DNA of 64,000 nt from Streptomyces triculaminicus (GCF_017349075.1 NZ_JAFMOF010000003.1:124001-188000), one strand, 5' to 3'. Shown: positions 1 through 10,820, counted from the first letter of the stretch. A program made the numbers and translations. The notes: generated from the sequence alone by a model not told the origin.

Positions 1-1744
1 GCGGGTCGAGGAACCAGTAGGCGACGTCGCTCGGCGCGATCCCCTCGAAACGGGCCGCCAGCAGCGCGATGTCGTCGTCCCGGTCGCCCGGGCCGAGCAT
101 GCCCAGCACCTCGTCGCACAGCGGCTCCAGCGGCGGCGGGTTGGGGCCGGTCAGCCGGGCGGTGTCGATCAGCCGCTCGCGCAGCTGCTCTATGCCGGTC
201 CACACGTCGCGTATCCGCGACTCCACCAGGCCGTCGGTGTAGAGCAGCAGCGTCGCCCCGGCGGGCGCGTCCAGCTCCACGGCCTCGAAGTCCACCCCGC
301 CCACGCCGATCGGCGCGCCCGGCGGCACCCGCAGCACCTCCGCCCGGCCGCCGCGGTGCAGCAGGACGGGCGGGGGATGGCCGGCGTTGGCGATCACGAT
401 GCGGTGGGCGACCGGGTCGTAGACCGCGTACAGGCAGGTGGCCATGCGGTCGCTGCCCAGCCGCTGCGCCTGCTCGTCGAGGTGGTGCAGCACCTCCTGC
501 GGGGGCAGGTCCAGGCCCGCCAGGGTCTGCGCGGTGGTGCGCAGCTGGCCCATGATGGCGGCGGAGGTCATGGAGTGGCCCATGACGTCGCCGACCACCA
601 GCGCCACCCGGTTGCCGGGCAGCGGGATGGCGTCGTACCAGTCGCCGCCCACCCGGGCCGTCTCGGCCGCCGGGAGGTAGCGGCTGGCCAGCCGCACGCC
701 GGTCGGCTGGGGCAGCGAGTCGGGCAGCATGGTGCGCTGCAGCTCGTCCGCGATGTAGACCTCGCGGCCGTAGAGCACGGCCTTGTCCACGCCCAGCGCG
801 GTGTGGGTCGCCAGCTGCGCGGCGACCAGCAGGTCGTCGCCCTCGAAGGCGGGCCGGTCCATGCGGCGGATGAAGACCGCGGCCCCGATCACCCGCCGGC
901 GGCCGCGCAGCGGCGCCAGGATCGTGCGCTGGCACAGCGGTACGTGCCGGCCCTCGCCCAGCAGTTCGGGGAGCGCCGCCCGCGCGGCCGAGGAGTCCCC
1001 GAACACGGGCCTGACCCCCCGCAGCACCTCCGCGAGCGGCCCGCCTATGCGCACCTCGCAGCGCTCGGCCGCCGCCTCCGCCAGCTCCGGGCCGGGGTCG
1101 GGCAGCCGCTCCGGCGGGGCGTCCGTGTCCTCACGATCCTCGCGGACGTACTCCGGCAGCCGGTCGGTGCGGCGCAGCCGCAGCACCACCGGGCCCACGG
1201 GCCGCTCGTCGCCGACGGGCAGCGGGTCGCGCAGGTAGACCAGGATCGCGTCGGCGAACGTCGGCACCGTGGCCCGGCACAGGCCCAGCACGATCTCGTC
1301 CAGGTCGATCCCGCGCGCGATGCGCCGCGTGGCCGCGCCCACGAACCGCAGCCGCTCGCCGCCGCCGGGGCCTCCGGCGGGCGTACGGGCCGCGTCGGCG
1401 GGGCCGGTGCCGCCGCCGTCCGGCGGACCGGCGGGGGACGGCACGCCGCCCGGACGGCCCGTGCGGTCCTCGTGGGAGGCGGGCCCGGCGGCGTCCGGGT
1501 GCTCGGCGGAGGCGTGCGCCTCGGCGCTCGCGCGCGCCCGCCGCTCCGGCTCGTGGTGGCCGTCGCGGCTGCCCTCGGTGCCGGTGTCGGCGGAGGCGTG
1601 GGCTTCGCCGTCGGCGTGCCGGGCGGCGGGGGCGGCGACGGCCTCGCGGCGCCGGTCGGCGGCCGCGGCGTCACCGGGCTCACGGTGCCCCTGGCCCGGC
1701 AGGGGCAAGGGGTGTCTTCCGTGGGAGTTGGAGTGCTCCGTCAC
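1..1744 (-). CDS. SpoIIE-family PP2C phosphatase with GAF domain (partial at left edge)
   Basis: This frame runs off the left edge, so the C-terminus is missing; about 581 residues are visible. It starts at a GTG at 1742-1744, followed by about 135 low-complexity residues rich in Ala, Pro, Glu and His. A GAF-like sensor region follows (roughly residues 140-320), then a PP2C/SpoIIE domain with the metal-site motif GGDWYDA and a GDVMGH motif. The family dephosphorylates anti-anti-sigma factors in partner-switching pathways, in the cytoplasm. I read the frame through the N-terminal and GAF regions without finding an indel. The signal sensed is unknown. The gene lies 58 bp downstream of the methyltransferase on the same strand. 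Confidence 0.88.
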   Translation of the reverse strand, partial: MTEHSNSHGRHPLPLPGQGHREPGDAAAADRRREAVAAPAARHADGEAHASADTGTEGSRDGHHEPERRARASAEAHASAEHPDAAGPASHEDRTGRPGGVPSPAGPPDGGGTGPADAARTPAGGPGGGERLRFVGAATRRIARGIDLDEIVLGLCRATVPTFADAILVYLRDPLPVGDERPVGPVVLRLRRTDRLPEYVREDREDTDAPPERLPDPGPELAEAAAERCEVRIGGPLAEVLRGVRPVFGDSSAARAALPELLGEGRHVPLCQRTILAPLRGRRRVIGAAVFIRRMDRPAFEGDDLLVAAQLATHTALGVDKAVLYGREVYIADELQRTMLPDSLPQPTGVRLASRYLPAAETARVGGDWYDAIPLPGNRVALVVGDVMGHSMTSAAIMGQLRTTAQTLAGLDLPPQEVLHHLDEQAQRLGSDRMATCLYAVYDPVAHRIVIANAGHPPPVLLHRGGRAEVLRVPPGAPIGVGGVDFEAVELDAPAGATLLLYTDGLVESRIRDVWTGIEQLRERLIDTARLTGPNPPPLEPLCDEVLGMLGPGDRDDDIALLAARFEGIAPSDVAYWFLDP

Positions 1745-1802
1745 GCGTGGGGTTCCATCCGTCGGGGCCGTGCGCCCCGCCCGGGGGCGGGACACACGTG
1801 GG

Positions 1803-2513
1803 TCAGACGCGGCGCAGGTTGAGAAAGAGCTGGATCTCGGGTGGTACGTCCGTACTCGCCGGGGCGTACGCCGGCGAGCTCTCCCCGGCGATGTCGAATC
1901 CCGCGTCGCGCACGACCTGGCGCAGTTCTTCCCGCAGGTATCCCGATACCCGGATCGTGTTGCCCAGGAACGGGATCGCGTAGTCGTCGACGTCCGCCTC
2001 GACCATCGAGAGCGCCATCAGGCCCCCGGGTCTGAGCAGGTCGTGCAGCATGCGCAGGGCGTACGGGATCTCCGGGCGCGGCAGCATCAGCAGCGCGAAG
2101 AAGGCGGCGACGCCGTCGAAGGTGCCCAGGTGCCCGTCGCGCAGATCGGCGAGGTCGCCCCGGTGGAAGGCGGCGTCCGGCACGTTGACGCGGGCCAGGT
2201 CGAGCATGCCGGGGGAGAGGTCGACACCGGTCACCTCGTGGCCCGCGGCGATCAGCTGACGGGCCGTCGGCAGGCCTGTGCCGCAGCCGACGTCGAGGAT
2301 CCGGGAGCCCGGCGGCAGGGCGGCGGCCAGCCAGGCGCCGGCCGCGAGCTGGCCCTCCTTGTGCGGGAAGGCCTCGTCGTAACGGTCGCCGATGGCGTCG
2401 AACGCCTCGGCCTGTCCATTGCGGTCCAGCCCTAACCGGGCGTAGCCGTCGTAGTCCCGCCGGTCCTGACCGCCCACGGCTTCGCCCCTCCTGTGACCGT
2501 GACTTTCCTTCAT
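1803..2513 (-). CDS. Class I SAM-dependent methyltransferase with a TTA codon
   Basis: The 236-residue protein has a Rossmann methyltransferase core: motif I ILDVGCGTG at residues 72-80, an acidic motif II region (GVDLS, 96-100) and LLRPGG at 159-164. The family moves a methyl group from S-adenosylmethionine to a small molecule; the substrate cannot be told from sequence. Leu27 is encoded by TTA (2433-2435, minus strand). In Streptomyces that codon needs the bldA leucyl-tRNA, so expression may be growth-phase dependent. The start at 2513 has only a weak ribosome site. A downstream start would remove the TTA, but the residues around it look like part of the conserved fold entrance. Confidence 0.85.
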   Translation of the reverse strand: MKESHGHRRGEAVGGQDRRDYDGYARLGLDRNGQAEAFDAIGDRYDEAFPHKEGQLAAGAWLAAALPPGSRILDVGCGTGLPTARQLIAAGHEVTGVDLSPGMLDLARVNVPDAAFHRGDLADLRDGHLGTFDGVAAFFALLMLPRPEIPYALRMLHDLLRPGGLMALSMVEADVDDYAIPFLGNTIRVSGYLREELRQVVRDAGFDIAGESSPAYAPASTDVPPEIQLFLNLRRV

Positions 2514-2601
2514 CCTGCAGTGCCGTGCCGTCTCGCGAGTATCGCGGAGGCCGATCCTACGGTTGCCTCGCGGGGATTCGGCAAGCGTTTCCCGCTCCGA
2601 T

Positions 2602-3300
2602 TCACGCCCCGATGCGCGTGGGAGTGCGGCCCCAGTCGCCCGGCAGCTCGGGAACCGTCCACCCCGGGTCCGGCCGCCACCCCTCCCAGCCCGCCGTGAA
2701 CGGCGCGTCCCAGGCCTCGATCAGCTCGACCGCCGCGCGCCCCGCGGCCCGTACCCGCTCGGCCCGGTCGGCGGGCATCAGGCCGGCGCGCTGCGCCTGC
2801 GCGAACTCGTCCTCGTCCTTCCACTCCCAACTGCGGTCGGGGTAGACGGCGATGTCCAGGAAGTGGTCCTCGGAGTCGACGCCGCCGGCCCAGCGCGCGA
2901 GCGGTTCCTCGAGATTCACGTACCAGTTCCGGAAGCGCCAGTCGAGGTCCCAGAACAGCCAGACCGACCAGGGGTCGCCGGGCCGGGCGAGCTTGAGCAC
3001 CCCGGGCCCGAACCAGCGGGTGACGGACGTGGCGCGCGGCTTGGTGTAGCGGGTGGCCAGCGGCTCGCGGTGGACGGGGGTGCCGTCGGCGAGGACCGGC
3101 TTGACGCAGTCGGTGCCGGGGGCCATCCAGACGGCGAGCAGCTCGTCGGTGTCCTCGACGACGGTGACGGGACGGCAGATGTGGATGCGGCCCTCGGTGC
3201 CGGGTCTGGTGTTGCCGCGGTAACGCCAGAGGATGTGGCTCCCCGGTGCCCAGTGGGCGGTGCCCGCCCCGCCCGTCGTCCCCGTCGTGTCCGCTGTCAT
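2602..3300 (-). CDS. DUF402 domain-containing protein
   Basis: The 232-residue soluble protein matches the DUF402 family, small beta-barrel proteins that include FomD-like nucleotide phosphohydrolases. Visible family features are the WYVNLEEP segment (126-133) and the acidic metal-site patterns DHFLDI (145-150) and WKDEDEF (160-166). There is no signal peptide or membrane segment. Hydrolysis of a nucleotide or nucleotidyl conjugate is plausible by family, but the substrate is not known. It sits 88 bp upstream of the methyltransferase on the same strand and may be transcribed with it. Confidence 0.85.
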   Translation of the reverse strand: MTADTTGTTGGAGTAHWAPGSHILWRYRGNTRPGTEGRIHICRPVTVVEDTDELLAVWMAPGTDCVKPVLADGTPVHREPLATRYTKPRATSVTRWFGPGVLKLARPGDPWSVWLFWDLDWRFRNWYVNLEEPLARWAGGVDSEDHFLDIAVYPDRSWEWKDEDEFAQAQRAGLMPADRAERVRAAGRAAVELIEAWDAPFTAGWEGWRPDPGWTVPELPGDWGRTPTRIGA

Positions 3301-3364
3301 GCGGAGATCTTAGGTGCCCGGGGCACCGATGCGCGGGGAAGTCCGCCGTGATGTGTACCGCAAA

Positions 3365-3387
3365 GGTACGGGCCAAAGGCCCGTACC
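3365..3387 (-). terminator. Hairpin terminator after fumC
   Basis: Perfect inverted repeat with 10-bp arms (GGTACGGGCC and its complement) around an AAA loop, 15 bp beyond the fumC stop codon. There is no T-tract, as is usual in Streptomyces. Confidence 0.75.
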
Positions 3388-3401
3388 CGTCCGGGCGCGC
3401 C

Positions 3402-4796
3402 TCAGGGGCGGGTCATGCGCAGCACGTCGAGGGCCTCGTCGAGCTGCTCCAGGGTGAGCAGGCCGCGCTCCACGTAGCCGGCCTCCAGGACGACCTCGCG
3501 GATGGTCCTGCGCTCGGCGAGGGACTTCTTGGCCACCTTCGCGGCCTCCTCGTAGCCGATGTAGCGGTTCAGCGGCGTGACGACCGACGGGGAGGACTCG
3601 GCGTACTCGCGGGCCCGCTCCACGTTGGCGGTGATGCCGTCGATCGTGCGGTCGGCCAGCAGGCGGGAGGCGGCGGCCAGCAGCCGGATGGACTCCAGGA
3701 GGTTCTTCGCCATGACCGGGAGCATCACGTTGAGCTCGAAGTTCCCGGCGGCGCCGGCGGTGGCGACGGTGGCGTCGTTGCCGGTGACCTGGGCGGCCAC
3801 CATCAGGACGGCCTCGCAGACGACCGGGTTGACCTTCCCCGGCATGATCGAGGAGCCGGGCTGGAGGTCGGGCAGGTTGATCTCGGCGAGGCCGGTGCGC
3901 GGGCCGGAGGCCATCCAGCGCAGATCGTTGGCGATCTTGGTGAGCCCGACGGCGATGGTGCGCAGCTGGCCGCTGGTCTCCACCAGGCCGTCGCGCGCGC
4001 CCTGCGCCTCGAAGTGGTCGCGGGCCTCGGTCAGCGGCAGACCGGTGGTGCGGGCGACCTCGGCGATGACGGCGCCGGAGAAGCCCGGCGGGGTGTTGAT
4101 GCCCGTGCCCACGGCCGTGCCGCCCAGGGGGAGTTCGGCGAGCCGCGGCAGGGAGGAGCGCAGCCGCTCGACGCCGTACCGGACCTGGGCGGCGTACCCG
4201 CCGAACTCCTGACCGAGCGTCACCGGCGTCGCGTCCATCAGGTGCGTCCGGCCGGACTTGACGACCTCGGCGAACTCCTCCGCCTTGCGCTCCAGCGAGG
4301 CCGCCAGGTGCTCGAGCGCCGGGACGAGGTCGGCGGTGACGGCGGCCGTGGCGGCGATGTGGATGGAGGACGGGAAGACGTCGTTGGACGACTGGCTGGC
4401 GTTGACGTGGTCGTTGGGGTGGACCGGTCTGCCGAGCCGCTCGCCGGCGAGGGTGGCGATGACCTCGTTCGCGTTCATGTTCGAGGACGTGCCGGAGCCG
4501 GTCTGGAAGACGTCGACGGGGAAGTGCTCGTCCCAGCGGCCCTCGACGACCTCGGCCGCCGCGTCCGCGATGGCCCCGGCCACGTCCTTGTCGAGCACGC
4601 CCAGTTCGGCGTTCACCTTCGCCGCCGCCGCCTTGATCCGGCCCAGCGCGGCGATGTGCGCCCGCTCCAGGCGCTGCCCGCTGACGGGGAAGTTCTCGAC
4701 GGCCCGCTGGGTCTGTGCCCGCCACTTGGCGTGCGCGGGGACGCGCACCTCGCCCATCGAGTCGTGCTCGAGCCGGTACTGCTCGCTGTCGGTCAT
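3402..4796 (-). CDS. fumC: Class II fumarate hydratase
   Basis: FumC interconverts fumarate and L-malate in the TCA cycle as an iron-free cytoplasmic homotetramer. The 464-residue protein has the superfamily signature GSSIMPGKVNP (about 314-324), the active-site segment TGSGTSSNMN (about 99-108) and the SGRTHLMDATP region. Length is normal. I chose the ATG at 4796 because AGGAGGT at 4805-4811 lies 8 nt away; the GTG at 4802 would be too close to it. A class I fumarase follows at 6473-8185, so the organism appears to have both types, as other Streptomyces do. Confidence 0.96.
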   Translation of the reverse strand: MTDSEQYRLEHDSMGEVRVPAHAKWRAQTQRAVENFPVSGQRLERAHIAALGRIKAAAAKVNAELGVLDKDVAGAIADAAAEVVEGRWDEHFPVDVFQTGSGTSSNMNANEVIATLAGERLGRPVHPNDHVNASQSSNDVFPSSIHIAATAAVTADLVPALEHLAASLERKAEEFAEVVKSGRTHLMDATPVTLGQEFGGYAAQVRYGVERLRSSLPRLAELPLGGTAVGTGINTPPGFSGAVIAEVARTTGLPLTEARDHFEAQGARDGLVETSGQLRTIAVGLTKIANDLRWMASGPRTGLAEINLPDLQPGSSIMPGKVNPVVCEAVLMVAAQVTGNDATVATAGAAGNFELNVMLPVMAKNLLESIRLLAAASRLLADRTIDGITANVERAREYAESSPSVVTPLNRYIGYEEAAKVAKKSLAERRTIREVVLEAGYVERGLLTLEQLDEALDVLRMTRP

Positions 4797-4811
4797 GGTC
4801 ACTTACCTCCT

Positions 4812-4830
4812 GACAAACACAAGGTTTGTC
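4812..4830. promoter_or_regulatory. Inverted repeat directly upstream of the fumC ribosome site
   Basis: Perfect 7-bp arms GACAAAC and GTTTGTC around a 5-nt spacer, touching the fumC ribosome site and lying between two divergent genes. It could be an operator or a 5' hairpin that hides or exposes the ribosome site. No regulator is known for it. Confidence 0.5.
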
Positions 4831-4903
4831 TTGTCCATCCTGTTCCCAAAGCCACAACCGACTAGTAAATACCGCTGGTAACAACAGAACTCGGGGAGGC
4901 TTC

Positions 4904-6427
4904 ATGACACGCAGACCCACCCTGCGATGTTCCCTCGCCGCGCTGGCGGCACTCGCCGCCGCGTTCGGCGGACTGACCGTCACCGCTCCCGGCGCGGCCG
5001 CACAGCCCCGCGCCGCCGCCACCGCGTCCACCCCCCTGCCGCCCGAGCTGGAGAAGCTCCGCGCCGCAGAGGCCGTGCGGCTCTACGGCGACCCCGCCGA
5101 GCGCCCCTTACAGGAACGCAAGACCTCCCTCGTCTCCCTCGGCGACAGCGAGATCTCCGGCGAGGGCGTCGGCACCTACGAACCGGGCACCAACGGCCCC
5201 GACAACTGGTGCCACCGCTCGCCCGACGCCGCCGTCCACCGCACCGCCATAGGCGCCGACGTCACCTACAACGTCGCCTGCTCCGGCGCGTCCACCGCCA
5301 ACATCCGCATCGGCGGCAGCAAGCAGTACGCCGACGAGCTCGTGCAGAGCGACGCCCTGGCCGTCAAGGCCCGCGCCACCCGCGTGAAGATGGTGCTGCT
5401 CGTCGCGGGCGCCAACGACGACCTGCAGTTCGGCCCCGTGATGACCGACTGCGTCACCCGCTACCTCACCCTCCAGGGCCCCTGCGAGCCGAAGTACGCC
5501 CCCGCCTGGCAGTCCCGCGTCGACGGCCTGGTGCCCAAGGTCGAGCAGACCGTACGGGACCTGCGCAAGGTGATGACGGACGCCGGGTACGCGAGCGGCG
5601 ACTACAAGCTCGTCGTCATGGGCTACCCCAGCCCCATCGGCCCCGACTTCGAGGACAACCCCGGCTACCGCGGCAAGCTCCTCGACGGCTGCGTCGGCCA
5701 CACCTCCGACTCCGTGTGGGGCCGTAACCAGGCCGTCCCCGCCTTCGAGCGCGGGATGCGCAAGGCCGCCCGGGACACCGGCGCCGTCTACCTCGACAAC
5801 TCCCGGCTCTTCCACGGCCACGAGGTCTGCATGGAGGACACCTGGGCCCGCGGCCTCTACGTCGACGTGACCAACCCCTTCCCGCCGAACGAGAACTCCG
5901 TACGGCAGTCCTTCCACCCCAACTTCCGGGGCCACGGCGCCTTCGCGTCCTGCCTGACGCAGATCTACCTCTCCGGCTACCAGGAGGCGGGCTGCGCCGA
6001 CCCGGCGAGCACCGGGAAGCCCGTGCTGCACAAGGGCGCCTGGGACGACGCGTACAAGCCGCTGAAGAGCGCGGCGACGGGCACCTGCGTGGACGCGTAC
6101 GGGGCCGCCAGCGCCAACGGCACCCAGGTCGGCGGCTGGCCGTGCTCGGGGAGCCGCAACCAGGACTGGTGGTACGACGCGGGGAACGGCTCGCTGCACT
6201 CCGCGCTGACGCACGACCGGTGCGTGGACGTGCCGGGCGGGAAGTACGCGGCGGGCGCGGCCGTGGCGCTGTGGAACTGCCACGGGGGCGCCAACCAGCG
6301 GTTCACGAAGTCCGGCTCGACGTTCCGCCCGTCGGCGGCGCAGGACCTGTGCCTGACGCTGGCGGGGGCGAAGGAGCCGGTGCGGCTGCAGAAGTGCGAC
6401 GGCTCGGCGTCGCAGAGCTTCGCGTAG
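4904..6427 (+). CDS. Secreted SGNH/GDSL hydrolase with ricin-B lectin tail
   Basis: The 507-residue protein begins with a Sec signal peptide (about residues 1-34, ending in an Ala-rich stretch). An SGNH esterase domain follows, with the nucleophile block GDSEISGEG at 80-88 and a C-terminal catalytic His in SFHPNF (about 336-341). The last 120 residues form a ricin-type beta-trefoil with three QxW-like repeats, QDW, QRF and QSF; the last sits at the extreme C-terminus. The likely role is extracellular deacylation of a carbohydrate or lipid substrate held by the lectin domain. Leu69 is a TTA codon (5108-5110), suggesting bldA-dependent translation. Start chosen by GGGGAGG at 4893-4899. Confidence 0.92.
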   Translation: MTRRPTLRCSLAALAALAAAFGGLTVTAPGAAAQPRAAATASTPLPPELEKLRAAEAVRLYGDPAERPLQERKTSLVSLGDSEISGEGVGTYEPGTNGPDNWCHRSPDAAVHRTAIGADVTYNVACSGASTANIRIGGSKQYADELVQSDALAVKARATRVKMVLLVAGANDDLQFGPVMTDCVTRYLTLQGPCEPKYAPAWQSRVDGLVPKVEQTVRDLRKVMTDAGYASGDYKLVVMGYPSPIGPDFEDNPGYRGKLLDGCVGHTSDSVWGRNQAVPAFERGMRKAARDTGAVYLDNSRLFHGHEVCMEDTWARGLYVDVTNPFPPNENSVRQSFHPNFRGHGAFASCLTQIYLSGYQEAGCADPASTGKPVLHKGAWDDAYKPLKSAATGTCVDAYGAASANGTQVGGWPCSGSRNQDWWYDAGNGSLHSALTHDRCVDVPGGKYAAGAAVALWNCHGGANQRFTKSGSTFRPSAAQDLCLTLAGAKEPVRLQKCDGSASQSFA

Positions 6428-6433
6428 CCGGTC

Positions 6434-6466
6434 CTCCTGTGGGCCCCGGTGCGGGGCCCACAGGAG
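6434..6466. terminator. Bidirectional hairpin terminator
   Basis: Perfect 15-bp arms (6434-6448 and 6452-6466) with a 3-nt loop, between the convergent esterase and class I fumarase genes; it can serve both. Confidence 0.8.
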
Positions 6467-6472
6467 CACGGG

Positions 6473-8185
<1,713 letters not shown>

Positions 8186-8304
8186 TCCTCACTCGGCAGA
8201 CGGCTGTGTGCCGGCATCTTCGACAGCACTGAAACAGCGTAGAACCCTGTCGGGGGGCGCAGGAGGTGAGGTAAGACTCACTCGACGCCCGCCTCCCGCA
8301 CGGG

Positions 8305-8324
8305 CTATCGCGATCTATCGCGTT
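8305..8324 (+). repeat. Tandem CTATCGCG repeat upstream of the DUF1707 gene
   Basis: CTATCGCG occurs twice, 10 bp apart, ending 16 bp before the start codon at 8341. One-helical-turn spacing suggests a binding site for a regulator, or a promoter element. Confidence 0.4.
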
Positions 8325-8340
8325 TCGCTACGCTGCCTTC

Positions 8341-8967
8341 GTGGACCACTCATCACTGCGCGCCTCCGACGCCGACCGCGACCGGACGGCCGGGATCCTG
8401 CGCGACGCCCTCGCCGAGGGGCGGCTGACGGCCGAGGAGCACGCCGAGCGGATCGACGCGGTCTACGAGGCCAGGACGCTCGGCCAGCTGGAGCCGCTGG
8501 TGCGCGACCTGCCCGGCGGGCACGGCCCCGCCGCGGAAACCGCCGCCGCGACCGCCTCCACGCGCCCGTACGGTGCTTCCGTGCGCCCCGCGCCGATGGC
8601 GAGCGAGAACGCCGTCGCCGTGTTCGGCGGCGCCACCCGCCGCGGCCGCTGGCGCCCGGCGCCGCGCACGAATGTGCTGGCCCTGTTCGGCGGCGTGGAG
8701 ATCGACCTGACCGAGGCGTTCTTCGAGCAGCGGGAGATCGTCCTCAACGTCTGGGCCGTCTTCGGCGGAGTCGAGATCAGGGTGCCGGAAAACGTCTCCC
8801 TCCGGGGCGCCGGATCCGGCGTCTTCGGCGCCTTCGACGTGCAGACCGTCGAGGCCCCGGACCCGGACGCCCCGGTCGTCGTGGTCACGGGCTTCGCCGT
8901 TTTCGGCGCTGCGGAGGCGAAGCCCCGCAAGGGCAGGCGGCTGAAGAACCTCCGGGCGGCCAACTGA
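8341..8967 (+). CDS. DUF1707 / LiaF-like domain protein
   Basis: The 208-residue protein starts at a GTG. Residues 1-55 form a DUF1707 (SHOCT-like) domain with the typical AEGRLTAEEHAERID motif. The C-terminal half has repeated AVFGG / FGGVEI beta-helical turns, as in the LiaF/cell-wall-active antibiotic response family. No membrane segment is seen. The function is unknown; related proteins are thought to take part in envelope-stress sensing. It is transcribed away from the class I fumarase, with a tandem repeat just upstream. Confidence 0.88.
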   Translation: MDHSSLRASDADRDRTAGILRDALAEGRLTAEEHAERIDAVYEARTLGQLEPLVRDLPGGHGPAAETAAATASTRPYGASVRPAPMASENAVAVFGGATRRGRWRPAPRTNVLALFGGVEIDLTEAFFEQREIVLNVWAVFGGVEIRVPENVSLRGAGSGVFGAFDVQTVEAPDPDAPVVVVTGFAVFGAAEAKPRKGRRLKNLRAAN

Positions 8968-9148
8968 CCGTCGCCGCGCGGTAACCGAGGGCATTCCGGT
9001 CATGGCAACGGTGTGAATAAGCTCGCGCACAGCGGGTAAAGCTTGGTGCATCGTCTCTCGTACGGCTGCGGGTGCGAATGGCCGTGCGCGCCGAGGCGGG
9101 CAAAGGTGACTCAAATCGGCCCAGCAAAGCCGTCGTCAGGAGTAGACC

Positions 9149-9505
9149 GTGCTGCTACCGCATCAGCCCCTGCAGGAAGCCGCCGTACCGTCCCAGCGGA
9201 TTTCCGCTCGGGAACAGGCCGGCCCCTGGCATTCGGAGGCGGTGTGCCGCCGGGATGAAGCCGGGCTGTTCTTCGCACCATCAAAGGAGCCAACCGCCGC
9301 CCGTCTTTCCCGGGAAGAGGCCGCCAAACGCGTCTGCGCCCGTTGCCCCGTCATGGTCGAGTGCCGCGAGCACGCCCTGCTGCAGCCGGAGCCCTACGGA
9401 GTGTGGGGCGGGCTGACGGCGGCCGAGCGGCGCGTCGTGCTCGCCCGCCGCCGGCGGCGCGAGGCGGAGCTGCAGCGGTCCACACGCATCGCCGCGGCGG
9501 GCTGA
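9149..9505 (+). CDS. WhiB-family iron-sulfur transcriptional regulator
   Basis: The 118-residue protein has the four WhiB cysteines C33, C63, C66 and C72, which bind a [4Fe-4S] cluster. The turn motif GVWGG is at 84-88, followed by a basic tail (residues 94-110) for DNA contact. Wbl proteins act with the principal sigma factor to control development, redox or antibiotic responses. The position next to glpX resembles the wblI neighbourhood of S. coelicolor as I remember it; I do not assign the symbol firmly. The start is a GTG with AGGAG at 9139-9143. Confidence 0.93.
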   Translation: MLLPHQPLQEAAVPSQRISAREQAGPWHSEAVCRRDEAGLFFAPSKEPTAARLSREEAAKRVCARCPVMVECREHALLQPEPYGVWGGLTAAERRVVLARRRRREAELQRSTRIAAAG

Positions 9506-9526
9506 ACGCCCGCGCAGGGGACACAT

Positions 9527-9565
9527 CGGGCCGGGCCCCGCCGTCTGACGGCGGGGCCCGGCCCG
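9527..9565. terminator. Long bidirectional hairpin
   Basis: Nearly 19-bp GC-rich complementary arms with a very short loop, between the convergent WhiB-like gene and glpX. Confidence 0.8.
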
Positions 9566-9608
9566 TTGAGCGCTCCGTTCCCCGGTGTGCCCTGCCGGGG
9601 TGCCCGGA

Positions 9609-10640
9609 TCAGCTGGGGCGCTCGAAGTCGACCGAGCTGTAGGCGCGCAGCTTCGACAGCCGGTGCTCGGAGTCGATCAGACGGATCGTGCCCGACTTGG
9701 AGCGCATGACCAGCGACTGCGTGGTCGCCGTCTCGGCGCGGTAGCGCACGCCGCGCAGCAGCTCGCCGTCGGTGATGCCGGTGGCGACGAAGAAGACGTT
9801 CTCGCCGCTGACCAGGTCCTCGGTGTGCAGGACGCGGTCCAGGTCGTGGCCGGCGGCGAGGGCGCGCTCGCGCTCCTCGTCGTCCTTCGGCCACAGCTTG
9901 GCCTGGATGGTGCCGCCCAGGCACTTCATCGCGCAGGCCGCGATGATGCCCTCGGGCGTGCCGCCGACGCCCAGCAGGAGGTCCACGCCGGTGCCCTCGC
10001 GGGCCGCCATGATCGCGCCGGCCACGTCGCCGTCGGAGATGAACTTGATGCGGGCGCCCGCCTCGCGGATGTCCTTGACCAGACCGTCGTGGCGGGGGCG
10101 GTCCAGGACGACGACCGTGACGTCCTCGACGGAGGAACGCTTCGCCTTGGCGATGCGGCGGATGTTGACCGCGACCGGGGCGTCGATGTCGACGAAGTCG
10201 GCGGCCTCGGGGCCGGTCACCAGCTTGTCCATGTAGAAGACCGCGGACGGGTCGAACATGGTGCCGCGCTCGGCGACGGCCATCACGGAGACGGCGTTGG
10301 CCATGCCCTTGGCGGTCAGCGTCGTGCCGTCCACCGGGTCCACGGCGACGTCGCACTCCGCGCCGGTCCCGTCGCCCACGCGCTCGCCGTTGTAGAGCAT
10401 CGGGGCGTTGTCCTTCTCGCCCTCGCCGATCACGACGACACCGTTCATCGACACGGTGTGGATCAGTGCGCGCATGGCCCGCACGGCCGCGCCGTCCGCG
10501 CCGTTCTTGTCGCCACGGCCCACCCAGCGGCCCGAGGCCATCGCACCCGCCTCGGTGACGCGGACGAGCTCCAGCGCCAGGTTGCGGTCGGGCGCCTCCG
10601 GGCTGACTACCAGCTGGGACGGCAAGTGATGATCGCTCAT
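9609..10640 (-). CDS. glpX: Class II fructose-1,6-bisphosphatase
   Basis: GlpX removes the 1-phosphate of fructose 1,6-bisphosphate in gluconeogenesis, in the cytoplasm and metal-dependent. The 343-residue protein shows the metal and phosphate motifs IGEGEKD (71-77) and DPVDGTT (101-107). It is the usual sole FBPase of Streptomyces. The ribosome site AAGGTG precedes the ATG at 10640. Length is normal and no defect is visible. Confidence 0.96.
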   Translation of the reverse strand: MSDHHLPSQLVVSPEAPDRNLALELVRVTEAGAMASGRWVGRGDKNGADGAAVRAMRALIHTVSMNGVVVIGEGEKDNAPMLYNGERVGDGTGAECDVAVDPVDGTTLTAKGMANAVSVMAVAERGTMFDPSAVFYMDKLVTGPEAADFVDIDAPVAVNIRRIAKAKRSSVEDVTVVVLDRPRHDGLVKDIREAGARIKFISDGDVAGAIMAAREGTGVDLLLGVGGTPEGIIAACAMKCLGGTIQAKLWPKDDEERERALAAGHDLDRVLHTEDLVSGENVFFVATGITDGELLRGVRYRAETATTQSLVMRSKSGTIRLIDSEHRLSKLRAYSSVDFERPS

Positions 10641-10820
10641 CGGGGCGCACCTTTCTGTACGGCAACGGCCGTGGGGCCCCTCCTTCCCCGGGTGGGCCAG
10701 GAGGGTGAGGGTGCTGATGACTTTATCGGTTCATTGCGAGAGTGAGCAGGGCGCCCCACGCATGAGCGGCGTAAAGGTCCGCTGTCAAGATCAAGAACGG
10801 CATGGGGGACCATAGGGGGC

